This document shows, piece by piece, positions 7,515-16,222 of a stretch of DNA of 64,000 nt. The stretch lies in contig JAZLGU010000044.1 in assembly GCA_045616485.1 (NCBI GenBank), positions 25,711-89,710 of the forward strand. The letters run 5' to 3'. The number at the start of each line of letters is the position of its first letter. Position 1 is the first letter of the stretch. Position numbers and translations under genes: made by a program. This stretch comes from RGIG3528 sp045616485. GTDB lineage: Bacteria; Bacillota; Clostridia; Lachnospirales; Lachnospiraceae. The notes under the pieces are model-generated. The model did not search any database. It was not told where the DNA came from and saw only the letters and a list, made by a program, of their open reading frames with translations.

Positions 7515-8049
7515 TTTCAGAAGGCTCCTCTGTCTGCTTCTTTTTAAAGCCTATAAATGCAAAATCATTATCTCTGTACTTGGTAAGCATAAGAATAATG
7601 GTAATAATGGCAGTACATGTGATATAAATATCAGCCACATTGAATATGGCAAAATTGATAAGCTCAAAATAAAAGAAATCAGTAACATGACCAAAAGCAA
7701 TACGATCAATAGAATTGCCAATAGCTCCTGCCATCATAAAAATATCAATCCATAAAAGAGGCAGGTACTGCCTTTCTTTGGGCATCTTTATATATACCCA
7801 CAAAAGTAATGCGAAAAGTACCAATGAGACTATCAAAAGGAAGCTAATCCTCCCAGATAACATCCCCCAGACACTGCCATCATTCTCAATATGCTCCAGG
7901 CAAAAAACACCGGGAATAAGATTGAATCTGTTATTATCAGCAGGTAGATAAATACGCACCAGTACTTTAGTCACCTGATCTAACGCTATTAAAAATACAA
8001 ACAATACCCACTGTAAAATCATATTTACAGGCTTAACTTTTTTATTCAC
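7489..8049 (-). CDS. lspA: Lipoprotein signal peptidase (signal peptidase II)
   Basis: Aspartic membrane protease that removes signal peptides from prolipoproteins, such as the LRR lipoprotein of this window. It has four hydrophobic segments, the conserved DQVTKV near residue 24, and both catalytic aspartates: D115 in GNSIDR and D140 in FNVAD. The length of 186 includes a polar C-terminal tail of about 25 residues (QTEEPSESGE...), somewhat longer than usual. The start is a GTG behind AAGGA. It follows divIVA by 6 bp. Confidence 0.95.
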   Translation of the reverse strand: MNKKVKPVNMILQWVLFVFLIALDQVTKVLVRIYLPADNNRFNLIPGVFCLEHIENDGSVWGMLSGRISFLLIVSLVLFALLLWVYIKMPKERQYLPLLWIDIFMMAGAIGNSIDRIAFGHVTDFFYFELINFAIFNVADIYITCTAIITIILMLTKYRDNDFAFIGFKKKQTEEPSESGESSNNN

Positions 8050-8055
8050 TATAAT

Positions 8056-8622
8056 TTATTCCTTATCTATATCACTTATTTCAAAATCCGGATCCGTCTC
8101 ATCCTGAGCACTCTCCTCCTCATAATTTTTCTTAACTTCAAAAGAAAAATTGGAGATGGATGAACCAGATCCAACCAGATTAAAAACATCTGAATTTAAT
8201 AGTTCAATCTGGGAAGCTGCAAGATTTCTGCAATTTATTTTATAAGCCTCAAAAGTCTGTGTCATATTAATAATCTGCTTATTAATACTATCCAGCTCTC
8301 TCTTCGCATCAGATAAAATAATCTGAGCACGATTAGCCGCTTCATTTTCAATATTTCTGGCATTATCAATAGCCGCTTTTTTTGTATCTTCTGCAGTCTT
8401 TTCTGCTAAAATCAAGGCCTTCTGCAGGGTCTTTTCTATATTTTTATAATAATCCAGCTCTTCAGTAAGATCATTAACCTGACTTTCCAGATCTGTCTTA
8501 TCTCTATAAAGCTCCTCATAGCTTTCTATAATCTCCTGGATAAAGCCATCTACATCTTTTTTGTCGTAGCCAAGACCACCGGATTTAAATACTTTATTTT
8601 GAATCTCAACAGGTGTAAGCAT
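8056..8622 (-). CDS. divIVA: DivIVA domain cell-division/polar-growth protein
   Basis: DivIVA recognises negatively curved membrane at poles and septa and, in many Firmicutes, positions Min proteins. The N-terminal lipid-binding motif (LTPVEIQNKVF, then GYDKKDVDGFI) is clear at residues 2-28. A long coiled coil spans about 30-145. The acidic tail (about 155-188) is variable in the family. It lies in the standard sepF-ylmH-divIVA order, 13 bp after ylmH. A full MinCDE set is also encoded in this window, so both Min-positioning schemes may coexist. Confidence 0.94.
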   Translation of the reverse strand: MLTPVEIQNKVFKSGGLGYDKKDVDGFIQEIIESYEELYRDKTDLESQVNDLTEELDYYKNIEKTLQKALILAEKTAEDTKKAAIDNARNIENEAANRAQIILSDAKRELDSINKQIINMTQTFEAYKINCRNLAASQIELLNSDVFNLVGSGSSISNFSFEVKKNYEEESAQDETDPDFEISDIDKE

Positions 8623-8635
8623 ATACCCTCCCCAA

Positions 8636-9388
8636 TTATAAATATTTGATTATTGTAACAATAGTACGCCCCTTACGAGTAGTATTATCAATAGACTTTA
8701 AAGAAAACCGTCCAAATCCCCTGACAGATACAATATCTCCCGGGCTCAGCTCTTTAGAATCCTTCTGAACCTCCCGTCCGTTAATAAAAACCTTTCTCTG
8801 AGTAATCAGCTCCTGAGATACGCCCCTGGCTACATTTATAGCAGCGGAAACCATAGCATCAATACGAAGTGAGGAAACACTGGGATGAATCTCTTCGTTC
8901 AAAGGCTTATAATCAATGTCAAAATCCGAATCAATAACACTTACTCTGGTCTTTTTCACCTGGCAAAGATTGTCCTTAATGAAGCCGGCAATGGAATCCA
9001 AGCAAATAATATATGCTGTAGAATCATTTACATATATATCGCCCAAGGTCTCCCTCTTTATACCCAGCCCCATAAGGCTTCCCAAAAAATCTCTGTGACT
9101 AAGACTCTCAGTAAATTTTCCTGATAAAGGAATTATCTTAAGACAGCTGATGGGGTACAAGGGATACATATACCCGTCACTTCCATCAAATACACAGATT
9201 TTTCTCTCTGAAAAATCAAAGCCTCCATATAAAACAGGATAATTAACTCCTGTTTCTTTAGGATGATTATATAAGAGGGTCTGCTCAGATAGGCCTAGGA
9301 ATTCAGAATAGGTAATAATACCTTTATTAAAAGCTCTCTGCTGTAAATCCTTTATATGATTTAGAAAAATCTGATCATCTTTGTCCAT
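8636..9388 (-). CDS. ylmH: YlmH family S4-domain RNA-binding protein
   Basis: YlmH proteins carry a C-terminal S4 RNA-binding domain and, in Bacillus, help rescue stalled ribosomes. The S4 motif is seen as the VFINGREVQKDSKELSPGDIVSVRGFGRF region near residues 195-230, after an N-terminal globular domain of about 175 residues. The length of 250 is normal. It overlaps sepF by 14 bp, pointing to translational coupling. Confidence 0.9.
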   Translation of the reverse strand: MDKDDQIFLNHIKDLQQRAFNKGIITYSEFLGLSEQTLLYNHPKETGVNYPVLYGGFDFSERKICVFDGSDGYMYPLYPISCLKIIPLSGKFTESLSHRDFLGSLMGLGIKRETLGDIYVNDSTAYIICLDSIAGFIKDNLCQVKKTRVSVIDSDFDIDYKPLNEEIHPSVSSLRIDAMVSAAINVARGVSQELITQRKVFINGREVQKDSKELSPGDIVSVRGFGRFSLKSIDNTTRKGRTIVTIIKYL

Positions 9389-10061
9389 TGAAATCCATGC
9401 TGTTATTCCAGCTGCCTAAAGTAGACGCTGTTAATGAATTAATATATTCACCGGATATCTCTGCATCCTCAGGAGCAATAACAAAATTGTTGCCTGAGAG
9501 CTGAATAATCTGAGCATCCAGAGCATAAACTGCTCCAAAGGAGAAATCCATAATGCGGTTGGCTATGGCAGGATTGGTACTGTCAAAAGTCAGGAAAATA
9601 ACACGTCCGCTTTTAAGCACATCAATAATCTCCTGACACTCCTCGAATCTTTTCGGTCTCAGTATGCAGACATCCGCTACAGACACCTGTGATCTCATAG
9701 GAGGAGCCTGACGGAGCTGCTGAGTACGCACTGCCGGCTGAGCAGAACGCTGAGGCTGAACAGGGCGCTGATTATAGTCTCTCTGAGGAGCCTCCTGGGC
9801 TCTCTCACGATACTGCTGCACTCTGCTGGCTCTCTTCTGCGCTACAGGATTCTCCTCTTCTTCATAGTCATCATCCTCGTCATCATATCTGGAAGAATCA
9901 TAACGTCTCATGGATGGAGATTCCTTTTTGGAAAAAGCTGACTTTTTCTCTTCCTTCTGCTTCTGTTTTCTTTCCTTTAATTCAATCTCGTCTTCTTCGA
10001 ATTCATCGTCATCATCAGTCACCTTCAATGAATCCAAAATCATTTTGCTAAACTTCTTCAT
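9375..10061 (-). CDS. sepF: Cell division protein SepF
   Basis: SepF bundles FtsZ filaments and ties them to the membrane. From the ATG at 10061 (GAGGTG four bases upstream; an earlier in-frame start lacks a site) it has 228 residues. The N-terminal amphipathic membrane anchor is MKKFSKMILDSLKV. A long charged and Q/R-rich linker with many DDE and RPVQPQRS stretches covers about 18-135. The C-terminal SepF domain follows (RPKRFEECQEIIDVLKSGR, then FLTFDSTNPAIANRIMDF and the GAVYALDA turn). It sits between yggS and ylmH as in other Gram-positives. Confidence 0.94.
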   Translation of the reverse strand: MKKFSKMILDSLKVTDDDDEFEEDEIELKERKQKQKEEKKSAFSKKESPSMRRYDSSRYDDEDDDYEEEENPVAQKRASRVQQYRERAQEAPQRDYNQRPVQPQRSAQPAVRTQQLRQAPPMRSQVSVADVCILRPKRFEECQEIIDVLKSGRVIFLTFDSTNPAIANRIMDFSFGAVYALDAQIIQLSGNNFVIAPEDAEISGEYINSLTASTLGSWNNSMDFNGQR

Positions 10062-10083
10062 AAAACACCTCGCCCAAAAACAG

Positions 10084-10797
10084 CTATATCGTATAATCCC
10101 TTTTACCAAAAATACCGGTGCCTACCCTTACATGAGTCGCCCCTTCTTCAATAGCTATTTCGTAATCATTAGTCATTCCCATTGACAATATATTCATAGA
10201 AATATTATCCGCATTTTCCGAATTAATGTCAACCATTAATTGTTTTAATTGCCTAAATATAGGTCGATTTTGCTCAGCATCCTCTACATATGGTGCTACA
10301 GTCATTAACCCTTTTATATTTAATCCCGGCAAAGCCAGGATATCCTTTATACTTTCTTTAATATTAGTAGCAGAAAAGCCGGACTTTGACTCTTCTTCAC
10401 CAACATTCACTTCCAGAAGAATATCTACCGTTACTCCTTTTTTTGTAACGAAGTCTGAAACAGCTCTGGCCGTCTCGTAACTGTCAATAGAATGTATAAG
10501 AACCGTAGTATCATATACATATTTAATCTTATTTTTCTGTAATTGCCCAATCATATGAAAATGGGCCTTATCCTTATAAGTAGTATCTTGCAATAAAAGA
10601 TACTTATCTCTGATTTCCTGAGGTCTGTTTTCGCCAAACTCCGTAAGTCCAAAAGCCGCAGCCTCGCATAAATCCTCAAAAGGCTTTGTTTTACTTACTG
10701 CAATCAAGGTGACTTCAGAAGGATTTCTGCCACTTTTTTCACAGGCAGTTTTTATTTTATCATAGACCTCTAAAATGTTGTCAGTAATATAACTCAT
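10084..10797 (-). CDS. yggS: YggS family PLP homeostasis protein
   Basis: PLP-binding protein of the YggS/PROSC/YlmE family that keeps vitamin B6 pools balanced; it has the alanine-racemase-like barrel but no known racemase activity. The PLP lysine is in LIAVSKTKP (about residue 36), and the GENRPQEI, FHMIGQLQKNK and LSMGMTNDYEIAIEEGATHVRVGTGIFG blocks are all present. The length of 237 is normal. Its ATG overlaps the TAA of the HlyD-like gene by one base, so the two are coupled. Confidence 0.95.
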   Translation of the reverse strand: MSYITDNILEVYDKIKTACEKSGRNPSEVTLIAVSKTKPFEDLCEAAAFGLTEFGENRPQEIRDKYLLLQDTTYKDKAHFHMIGQLQKNKIKYVYDTTVLIHSIDSYETARAVSDFVTKKGVTVDILLEVNVGEEESKSGFSATNIKESIKDILALPGLNIKGLMTVAPYVEDAEQNRPIFRQLKQLMVDINSENADNISMNILSMGMTNDYEIAIEEGATHVRVGTGIFGKRDYTI

Positions 10798-12173
10798 TAG
10801 TAAATTACCATGCCTTCCGTAACTTCTTTGCCATTCACAGATATATGGTCATAAATCTCCAGACCGCCTACTGTACCGGTTTTGATAATAACATAGCCGT
10901 CGTTCTCATCTACTTTTTCAATACGTCTGAAAATTGCATAGCCATTATTAACATTGTAGACACCCTCTACCAGCATCTTAAAGGCGCTGAGACTGGATTT
11001 ATTACTTAAATCCTTATCAAAAATATACTTATTATCAGCTATCTGACTGGCATCTATGTATTTAAATTCATCCTGACTGTAAAATACCTCCACTATGGTT
11101 GTATCATTTTGTACAGTACCGGTATCCTGATTATAATTTTCCACCTTGATAGTCCAGTTGCCTTCTTTGTCCCTGGTAAAATAAGAATCAGGTATTCTGT
11201 AATATTCCCTGTAGCAAATACTGCTGGAAGGAATTTTAAGGCCTTCTACATCGTCTATATCAAAAATTATATCTAAGAATCTGTAAGCTGAATAGCGCAT
11301 TACGTACTTATCCATATTGATATAACAATAATATTCAGAATTCTTAATCTGTGGATCTATATCCACCGTAAGCCTATCTTCATCATTTATAATAATATCT
11401 GCTTTTTTAAGATTACGAAGACGCAGATACATTTTTTCATCTATTAAAATAGCGATAGTCCAATAAGGTGATGTCACCATCTTATATGCAGGAGAATCAA
11501 TGGTGGTCATCTCAGAGGTATACACATATTTACTTTCATAATCCTTTGAAAAATAGGATTTGTTTATATCTTCAAGCTTTAAAGTACTATAGTCATCTAC
11601 ATAGTAGGAAACAAATCCCGCCTGCTTGGCTTTAACTACTTTAAAGCCGGTAATAGTACCATTATCTTTAATTATCTGATTAAGATTTTCCAGCACTTCC
11701 TTATCCAATTGTCTGGAATATACAGTAGATATTTTGTCCTGAAGCCTTTTATAATCGTCCTGTGAATCACACTCTCTATATAAAGTGTTAATAGTCTTTT
11801 TAAGCTGTCCTAAAGCCTCATCAGAGAGGCGAATCTCAGCATTCTGGTCCTGTAGATAGCTGTATATATCTTTATTGGAGCCAATAGAATAAACAGCTCC
11901 TCCCTTCTGTACTCTGTCCCCTTCCAGAAAATAGTGATTAATATAGCCTGCTGTGGTAGTATATACTACCTCTTCTTCTCTAAAAATATATCCTTTAAAA
12001 GTCTGCTTGGTATAAACCTTACCGGCCGGGACTTCATAGATTGAAATCTCATCCTTGCTATAGTAAATAACAATTTTAATAACAAGATACAACAAAATAA
12101 AGGCAAAGATAACTATGCCGATGTTGATATCTCTATATGTTCTATTCTTACTTTTAGCATTTCTGACTGCCAA
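10797..12173 (-). CDS. HlyD-like membrane-anchored protein of unknown role
   Basis: A 458-residue protein with one N-terminal membrane segment (about 18-36) and a large extracytoplasmic part. After the anchor comes a barrel/lipoyl-like half (YIFREEEVVYTT..GYINHYFLEGDRVQKGGAVYSIG) resembling HlyD/MFP adaptor proteins, then a short helical hairpin (about 100-150) and a long beta-rich C-terminal region. No ABC exporter is next to it. Instead it is coupled to yggS and the division genes, which suggests a role in envelope growth or septation rather than efflux. That functional reading is inference. Confidence 0.75.
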   Translation of the reverse strand: MAVRNAKSKNRTYRDINIGIVIFAFILLYLVIKIVIYYSKDEISIYEVPAGKVYTKQTFKGYIFREEEVVYTTTAGYINHYFLEGDRVQKGGAVYSIGSNKDIYSYLQDQNAEIRLSDEALGQLKKTINTLYRECDSQDDYKRLQDKISTVYSRQLDKEVLENLNQIIKDNGTITGFKVVKAKQAGFVSYYVDDYSTLKLEDINKSYFSKDYESKYVYTSEMTTIDSPAYKMVTSPYWTIAILIDEKMYLRLRNLKKADIIINDEDRLTVDIDPQIKNSEYYCYINMDKYVMRYSAYRFLDIIFDIDDVEGLKIPSSSICYREYYRIPDSYFTRDKEGNWTIKVENYNQDTGTVQNDTTIVEVFYSQDEFKYIDASQIADNKYIFDKDLSNKSSLSAFKMLVEGVYNVNNGYAIFRRIEKVDENDGYVIIKTGTVGGLEIYDHISVNGKEVTEGMVIY

Positions 12174-12205
12174 ATTTAAACCTCAAACAGAAACAAAACC
12201 ATATA

Positions 12206-12233
12206 ACGGCCCGATAAATTAATACCGGGCCGT
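12206..12233. repeat. Inverted repeat between the P-loop and HlyD-like genes
   Basis: ACGGCCCG (12206-12213) and CGGGCCGT (12226-12233) form a perfect 8-bp GC-rich stem with a 12-base A/T loop. On the minus strand it is followed by TTATATGGTTTTG, a broken T tract, so it could be a weak terminator or an RNA-processing hairpin. Confidence 0.6.
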
Positions 12234-12241
12234 CAAACTCC

Positions 12242-12661
12242 TTACAGTGAAACTGTTACAAATCCCTTTGCATCTTCAGGAAGTGCTGAAGCATTTGCAG
12301 ATACACTTAACACAAAATCTACATTGAATGAGCCGGAAAGAACATCCAATTTCTTCAATATAGCACTAATATCAGTAACAGGAACATTGGCACAAGTTAG
12401 GAAAGAATCCAAATAAATGGAAGTGATATCGTGGTTCTGAGAAAGCATACCGCTTATAAAACCAACAAACTCTGAAGCTTCTGAAATGAAATAATCCATA
12501 GCGTTGATAAGACGAATCTTTTTATCCAGCTCATACATGTGTTTTGTGTTCTTATCAATGTAAATGACAGAACCTCTGGATGTAAGTACATCTGAATTGG
12601 CCTTATCAAGAATAATCTTGGTCTTGCCTTTTCCCTTTTCGCCTGCAATGATTGAAATCAT
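12242..12661 (-). CDS. Small P-loop protein, function unknown
   Basis: A 139-residue protein starting MISIIAGEKGKGKT, a clear Walker A (GEKGKGKT, residues 7-14). A hydrophobic strand ending in Asp (TSIYLDSFL) near residue 83 may act as Walker B. It is too short for a full AAA or RecA ATPase, and no other family motif is recognised. It lies between the mre/min/rodA operon (55 bp downstream of the mgsA-like gene) and the HlyD-like/yggS/sepF group, with AGGAGG before its ATG. A link to envelope or division machinery is only suggested by position. Confidence 0.7.
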   Translation of the reverse strand: MISIIAGEKGKGKTKIILDKANSDVLTSRGSVIYIDKNTKHMYELDKKIRLINAMDYFISEASEFVGFISGMLSQNHDITSIYLDSFLTCANVPVTDISAILKKLDVLSGSFNVDFVLSVSANASALPEDAKGFVTVSL

Positions 12662-12716
12662 AATAGTGCCCTCCTGATTATATGTTTTGTATTATAAATG
12701 CTTTCGCATAAATAAA

Positions 12717-13115
12717 CTAATTTTTATATAACTCTCTCCAGTCAAGATCACCACGGTCTAAAGCTTTTATTAAAAGCTCTGCAGTCGCAATATTGGTGGC
12801 AAAAGGAATATTATGCACATCACAAAGACTGATTATATCGAAAACATTGGGCTCGTGAGCCTTCATAGTCAAAGGATCACGAAATAAAATAACCAAATCG
12901 ATTTCGTTATTTTCAATCTGCGCACCTATCTGCTGCTGGCCACCTAAACGTCCAGCCAGATACTTGTGTACAGGAAGTCCTGAAGCTTCTTCTATCATAC
13001 GTCCTGTAGTACCTGTTGCATACAGACTGTGCTTGGATAAAATTCCTTTATATGCTACGCAGAAAGACTGCATAAGATTTTTCTTGGCATCATGTGCAAC
13101 CAAGCCGATATTCAT
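12717..13115 (-). CDS. mgsA: Methylglyoxal-synthase family protein with replaced catalytic aspartates
   Basis: A 132-residue MGS-fold protein. Active MgsA turns dihydroxyacetone phosphate into methylglyoxal. The AHD start (H8-D9), YATGTTGRMI phosphate-binding loop, FRDPL (D80) and H87 are conserved. But the invariant GGDQQ reads GGQQQ (Gln60 at the E. coli Asp71 position), and HDPD/HEPD reads HEPN (Asn90 at the E. coli Asp101 position). In E. coli MgsA both aspartates are catalytic, so synthase activity is doubtful and a binding or regulatory role is possible. It overlaps rodA by 4 bp (ATGA). Family assignment is secure; activity is not. Confidence 0.85.
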   Translation of the reverse strand: MNIGLVAHDAKKNLMQSFCVAYKGILSKHSLYATGTTGRMIEEASGLPVHKYLAGRLGGQQQIGAQIENNEIDLVILFRDPLTMKAHEPNVFDIISLCDVHNIPFATNIATAELLIKALDRGDLDWRELYKN

Positions 13116-14290
13116 CCGAGGTAATCCTCACTTTCCTCTTTAATTTCCGTAACATGATTTATGGCTATGTTTTCCACCATCCCCAGCATTACATAACTGG
13201 AAAAAACCGAGCTGAGACCTGATGATACAAAAGGAAGCGGTATACCGGTATTGGGTAAAAGACTGGTAACTACTCCAATATTAACAAAGGCCTGGCTCAT
13301 AAATATGGTGGCACAGCCAATGGCAATTAGCTTGCCCAATTTATCTACTGCTTTATAGCCGATACGCACGATGTAAAAAGTAAGCAATAAATATAAGCCT
13401 ACCATAACTATAGCTCCCAAAAAGCCAAACTCTTCGCCTATACCGGCAAAAATAAAGTCTGACTCAACAACAGGAACTGTGGTAGAAAGTCTGGGACCTG
13501 TATCACCTGTCAAAGTCTTACCTAAAAGACCTCCGGACCTGATACTGGCCATGGAATTAAGCTGCTGGTACATCTCTGCAGGGTAATCCTCAGGATGGAG
13601 CCAGGACAGAATTCTTTTCTGCTGAGTCTCTGTAATAATCTTACAGCCCGGCTGCTGGACATACCAAAATCCAACAATAGCCGTAGGGATGGCAAATAAT
13701 GCGCATCCGGAAAAAATCTTTATATTATAGCCTGAAGCAAAGAGCATTACTATAAATAAGGACACAAGTACAATACTTGTGGAAAGATCAGGCTGTTTTA
13801 ATACAAGGAATGTAGGTATTGCAAAAACAATACCAACTATAAATATAGTATACCACTTTTCTGCTCTTTCTTTAAGCATAAAATATATTTTTGCAAGAGC
13901 AATTATAAGTGCGAGCTTGGTAATCTCTGATGGCTGAAAGGAAACAATAATCTTATCTCCGGAAGTCAGTCCCAGCCAACGGGTAGCACCATATCTGTTA
14001 ATACCAAATTTGGTAAACTTTACAGCTAATAATAAAAGTATATTTATAATATACAGAATTATCCAGCATTTTGCAATAAAACGATAATCAAATAATGAAA
14101 CAAATACACATAAAGCTACGCCAAAAGCTACACCAAGAATCTGCTTAATATATAGAGATTCATCCAGTACTCCCGGCATCAGATATAAAGTAGCAGCTCC
14201 AATACCTCCAAGAATAATTGCTGCAACCACTATAACCAGGCTGTAGGATTTAAAATTGTAGGATTGGAGTCTGTACCATATCTTTTTCAT
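13112..14290 (-). CDS. rodA: SEDS-family peptidoglycan polymerase (RodA/FtsW)
   Basis: A 392-residue polytopic membrane protein with about ten hydrophobic segments. SEDS proteins polymerise lipid II together with a class B PBP. The conserved RWLG block, QPSEITKLALI segment, the ESDFIFAGIGEEFGF stretch carrying the catalytic-type Asp, and the C-terminal LPFVSSGLSSVFSSY motif are all present. Its place in the mreBCD-PBP2-minCDE operon argues for the elongasome RodA rather than FtsW. It follows minE by only three bases. Confidence 0.93.
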   Translation of the reverse strand: MKKIWYRLQSYNFKSYSLVIVVAAIILGGIGAATLYLMPGVLDESLYIKQILGVAFGVALCVFVSLFDYRFIAKCWIILYIINILLLLAVKFTKFGINRYGATRWLGLTSGDKIIVSFQPSEITKLALIIALAKIYFMLKERAEKWYTIFIVGIVFAIPTFLVLKQPDLSTSIVLVSLFIVMLFASGYNIKIFSGCALFAIPTAIVGFWYVQQPGCKIITETQQKRILSWLHPEDYPAEMYQQLNSMASIRSGGLLGKTLTGDTGPRLSTTVPVVESDFIFAGIGEEFGFLGAIVMVGLYLLLTFYIVRIGYKAVDKLGKLIAIGCATIFMSQAFVNIGVVTSLLPNTGIPLPFVSSGLSSVFSSYVMLGMVENIAINHVTEIKEESEDYLG

Positions 14291-14293
14291 AAA

Positions 14294-14551
14294 TTATCTT
14301 CTATTGCCTTCTTTGATTGGAATATTAGTATAAAGAGAACCCATATTGACGTTGCCGTCACGATTAACCTTAAGATCGAAATTGTCTTCATCAATGTCAA
14401 TATACTTTTTAACAACATCGATAATTTCCATCTTCATCTGCTCCATGGTCTCAGGAGAAAGACCCAGTCTTTCCATATAGAGAAGCATTTCAAGTCTGTT
14501 CTTCGCACTGGAGCTGGACTTCTTCTGTTTATTAAATAATGTAAACGCCAT
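14294..14551 (-). CDS. minE: Cell division topological specificity factor MinE
   Basis: MinE stimulates MinD ATPase and drives Min oscillation, restricting MinC to the poles. The 85-residue protein has the membrane-binding/MinD-contact start (MAFTLFNKQKKSSSSAKNRL), the ERLGLSPETMEQMKMEIIDVVKKYI helix and the C-terminal topological domain with DLKVNRDGNVNMGSLYTNIPI. It is 14 bp after minD. Confidence 0.96.
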   Translation of the reverse strand: MAFTLFNKQKKSSSSAKNRLEMLLYMERLGLSPETMEQMKMEIIDVVKKYIDIDEDNFDLKVNRDGNVNMGSLYTNIPIKEGNRR

Positions 14552-14565
14552 TATATAGTCCTCCC

Positions 14566-15351
14566 CTATTTTTTCTTCTTAAAGAGATTGGTGAAAATAT
14601 TGCCCTTTTTCTTAAGGTCAAGATATTCAACTTCTTCCCCTGTAACACGACGACAAATATTCATAAATGCCTTACCTGCAAGAGAATCATCTCCAACAAG
14701 AGGAGTGCCCTGATTGGTAGAAATAACAATATTTTCATCATCAGGAACTACGCCGATAAGGTCAACGGAGAGAATATCAAGTACATCGTTAGCAGACATC
14801 ATATCGCCTCTCTCCACCATATCTACTCTAAGACGATTTACAATAAGATCATGCTTCTTAATCTCATTAGCATCAAGGAGGCCAATAATACGGTCAGCAT
14901 CTCTTACTGCCGATACCTCAGGTGTAGTAACTACAAGAGCACGGTCAGCACCTGCTATGGCATTCTTAAAGCCCTGTTCAATACCTGCAGGACAGTCAAG
15001 AAGAACATAGTCAAATTCAGCTTTTAATGTATCAGTAAGAGCCTTCATCTGCTCTGGTGTAACAGATGTTTTATCTCTTGTCTGAGCACATGGTAAAAGA
15101 TAAAAATTATTAAATCCCTTAACCTTGATAAAAGCCTGATTAATCTTACACTTCTGCTCGATAACGTCTACAAGATTGTAAACTATTCTGTTTTCCAATC
15201 CCATAACCACATCAAGATTTCTAAGACCGATATCCATATCGATCAAAACAACGCTCTTGTTGAGCTTTGCAAGTCCGGTACCAACATTGGCTGTAGTAGT
15301 AGTCTTACCTACACCACCTTTACCGGATGTTACAACGATAACCTCTCCCAT
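14566..15351 (-). CDS. minD: Septum site-determining ATPase MinD
   Basis: Membrane-cycling ATPase that recruits MinC. The deviant Walker A is TSGKGGVGKTTT (residues 8-19), followed by LIDMDIGLRNLDVVMGLE and the DYVLLDCPAGIE switch. The C-terminus (GNIFTNLFKKKK) is the amphipathic membrane-targeting helix. The length of 261 is normal. It is in the minC-minD-minE order, 14 bp after minC. Confidence 0.97.
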   Translation of the reverse strand: MGEVIVVTSGKGGVGKTTTTANVGTGLAKLNKSVVLIDMDIGLRNLDVVMGLENRIVYNLVDVIEQKCKINQAFIKVKGFNNFYLLPCAQTRDKTSVTPEQMKALTDTLKAEFDYVLLDCPAGIEQGFKNAIAGADRALVVTTPEVSAVRDADRIIGLLDANEIKKHDLIVNRLRVDMVERGDMMSANDVLDILSVDLIGVVPDDENIVISTNQGTPLVGDDSLAGKAFMNICRRVTGEEVEYLDLKKKGNIFTNLFKKKK

Positions 15352-15365
15352 TTTGAAGCCTCCAA

Positions 15366-16202
15366 TTAAATATTAATATCATTAAGAACCGTTTTGGTTG
15401 CGAGCTCAATTGCAATGGAATCATTCCTAATAATTGCAATAGACGGTTCGTGACTCTCTTTTTTTGAAGTATTGTCCCCTGCTCTGGCTACAACATCAGC
15501 TATTGACACCTGCATAGGCTGCATATTAAGAGCAAAAACAAAGGCTTCAGTATTGCCCTTGGCTCCGGCTCTGGCACTGCCTCGTAAAGTACCAAGAATA
15601 ATAATATTGCCACCTGATACCACCTCTGAACCGGCATTTACATCACCTACTATCACCAGGCTGCTTTCATCTTCAAGAACAAAGCCGGATCTTAAATTAC
15701 CCTTGTAAAACTTGGCTATATTGGAAATATCAGCAGGGCCGCTTTCAGAAAGACTTGCAGACAGCTCAGACAGCTTTTCATCTCTTTCAGCCACTTTACT
15801 GCGAAGGCTTGTGATCTCGGCTAAAAGCTTGTCCACATCCTCCTGGTATTTTTTTACCACAGCACTGTCCATAATGGACTTCCGGCGCTCTTCTTCTTCA
15901 GCCTCAAGGCTTCTCTCAACAGCCGCTTTAAATCTTTCTTCCGTACCCAGAGAAAAATCCATAATACAAATACATTTAAAATTGCCGGCTGCAGCAATAG
16001 TCTTGGTCAGCTCCTCTTTCTCAAAATCAGAAAGAAGCTTGCCTTCAAAGCCAACCGCTATTTTTTGATTGGAAAACATTTTGGAGGAAGCAAAAAGCTC
16101 TCCGGCTTCAGCCCTGGCCTCTTCAAAAGAAGCACTGGGTGTAACAAAAACAGTGATTCCGTATTTATTTCCTTTTAGTGAAACAAGTCTACCCAAAATC
16201 AA
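15366..16202 (-). CDS. minC: Septum site-determining protein MinC
   Basis: Inhibitor of FtsZ assembly. An N-terminal MinC domain (about 1-95) is joined to the C-terminal beta-helix domain (about 165-275) with the signature SSLVIVGDVNAGSEVVSGGNIIILGTLRG. Between them lies an unusually long charged segment (about 95-160, with EEEERRK and KVAERDEKLSEL) that should form a coiled coil, making the protein 278 residues instead of about 220-230. It follows PBP2 by 20 bp. Confidence 0.94.
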   Translation of the reverse strand: MILGRLVSLKGNKYGITVFVTPSASFEEARAEAGELFASSKMFSNQKIAVGFEGKLLSDFEKEELTKTIAAAGNFKCICIMDFSLGTEERFKAAVERSLEAEEEERRKSIMDSAVVKKYQEDVDKLLAEITSLRSKVAERDEKLSELSASLSESGPADISNIAKFYKGNLRSGFVLEDESSLVIVGDVNAGSEVVSGGNIIILGTLRGSARAGAKGNTEAFVFALNMQPMQVSIADVVARAGDNTSKKESHEPSIAIIRNDSIAIELATKTVLNDINI

Positions 16203-16222
16203 TGTCCTCTCTTAAATTATAT

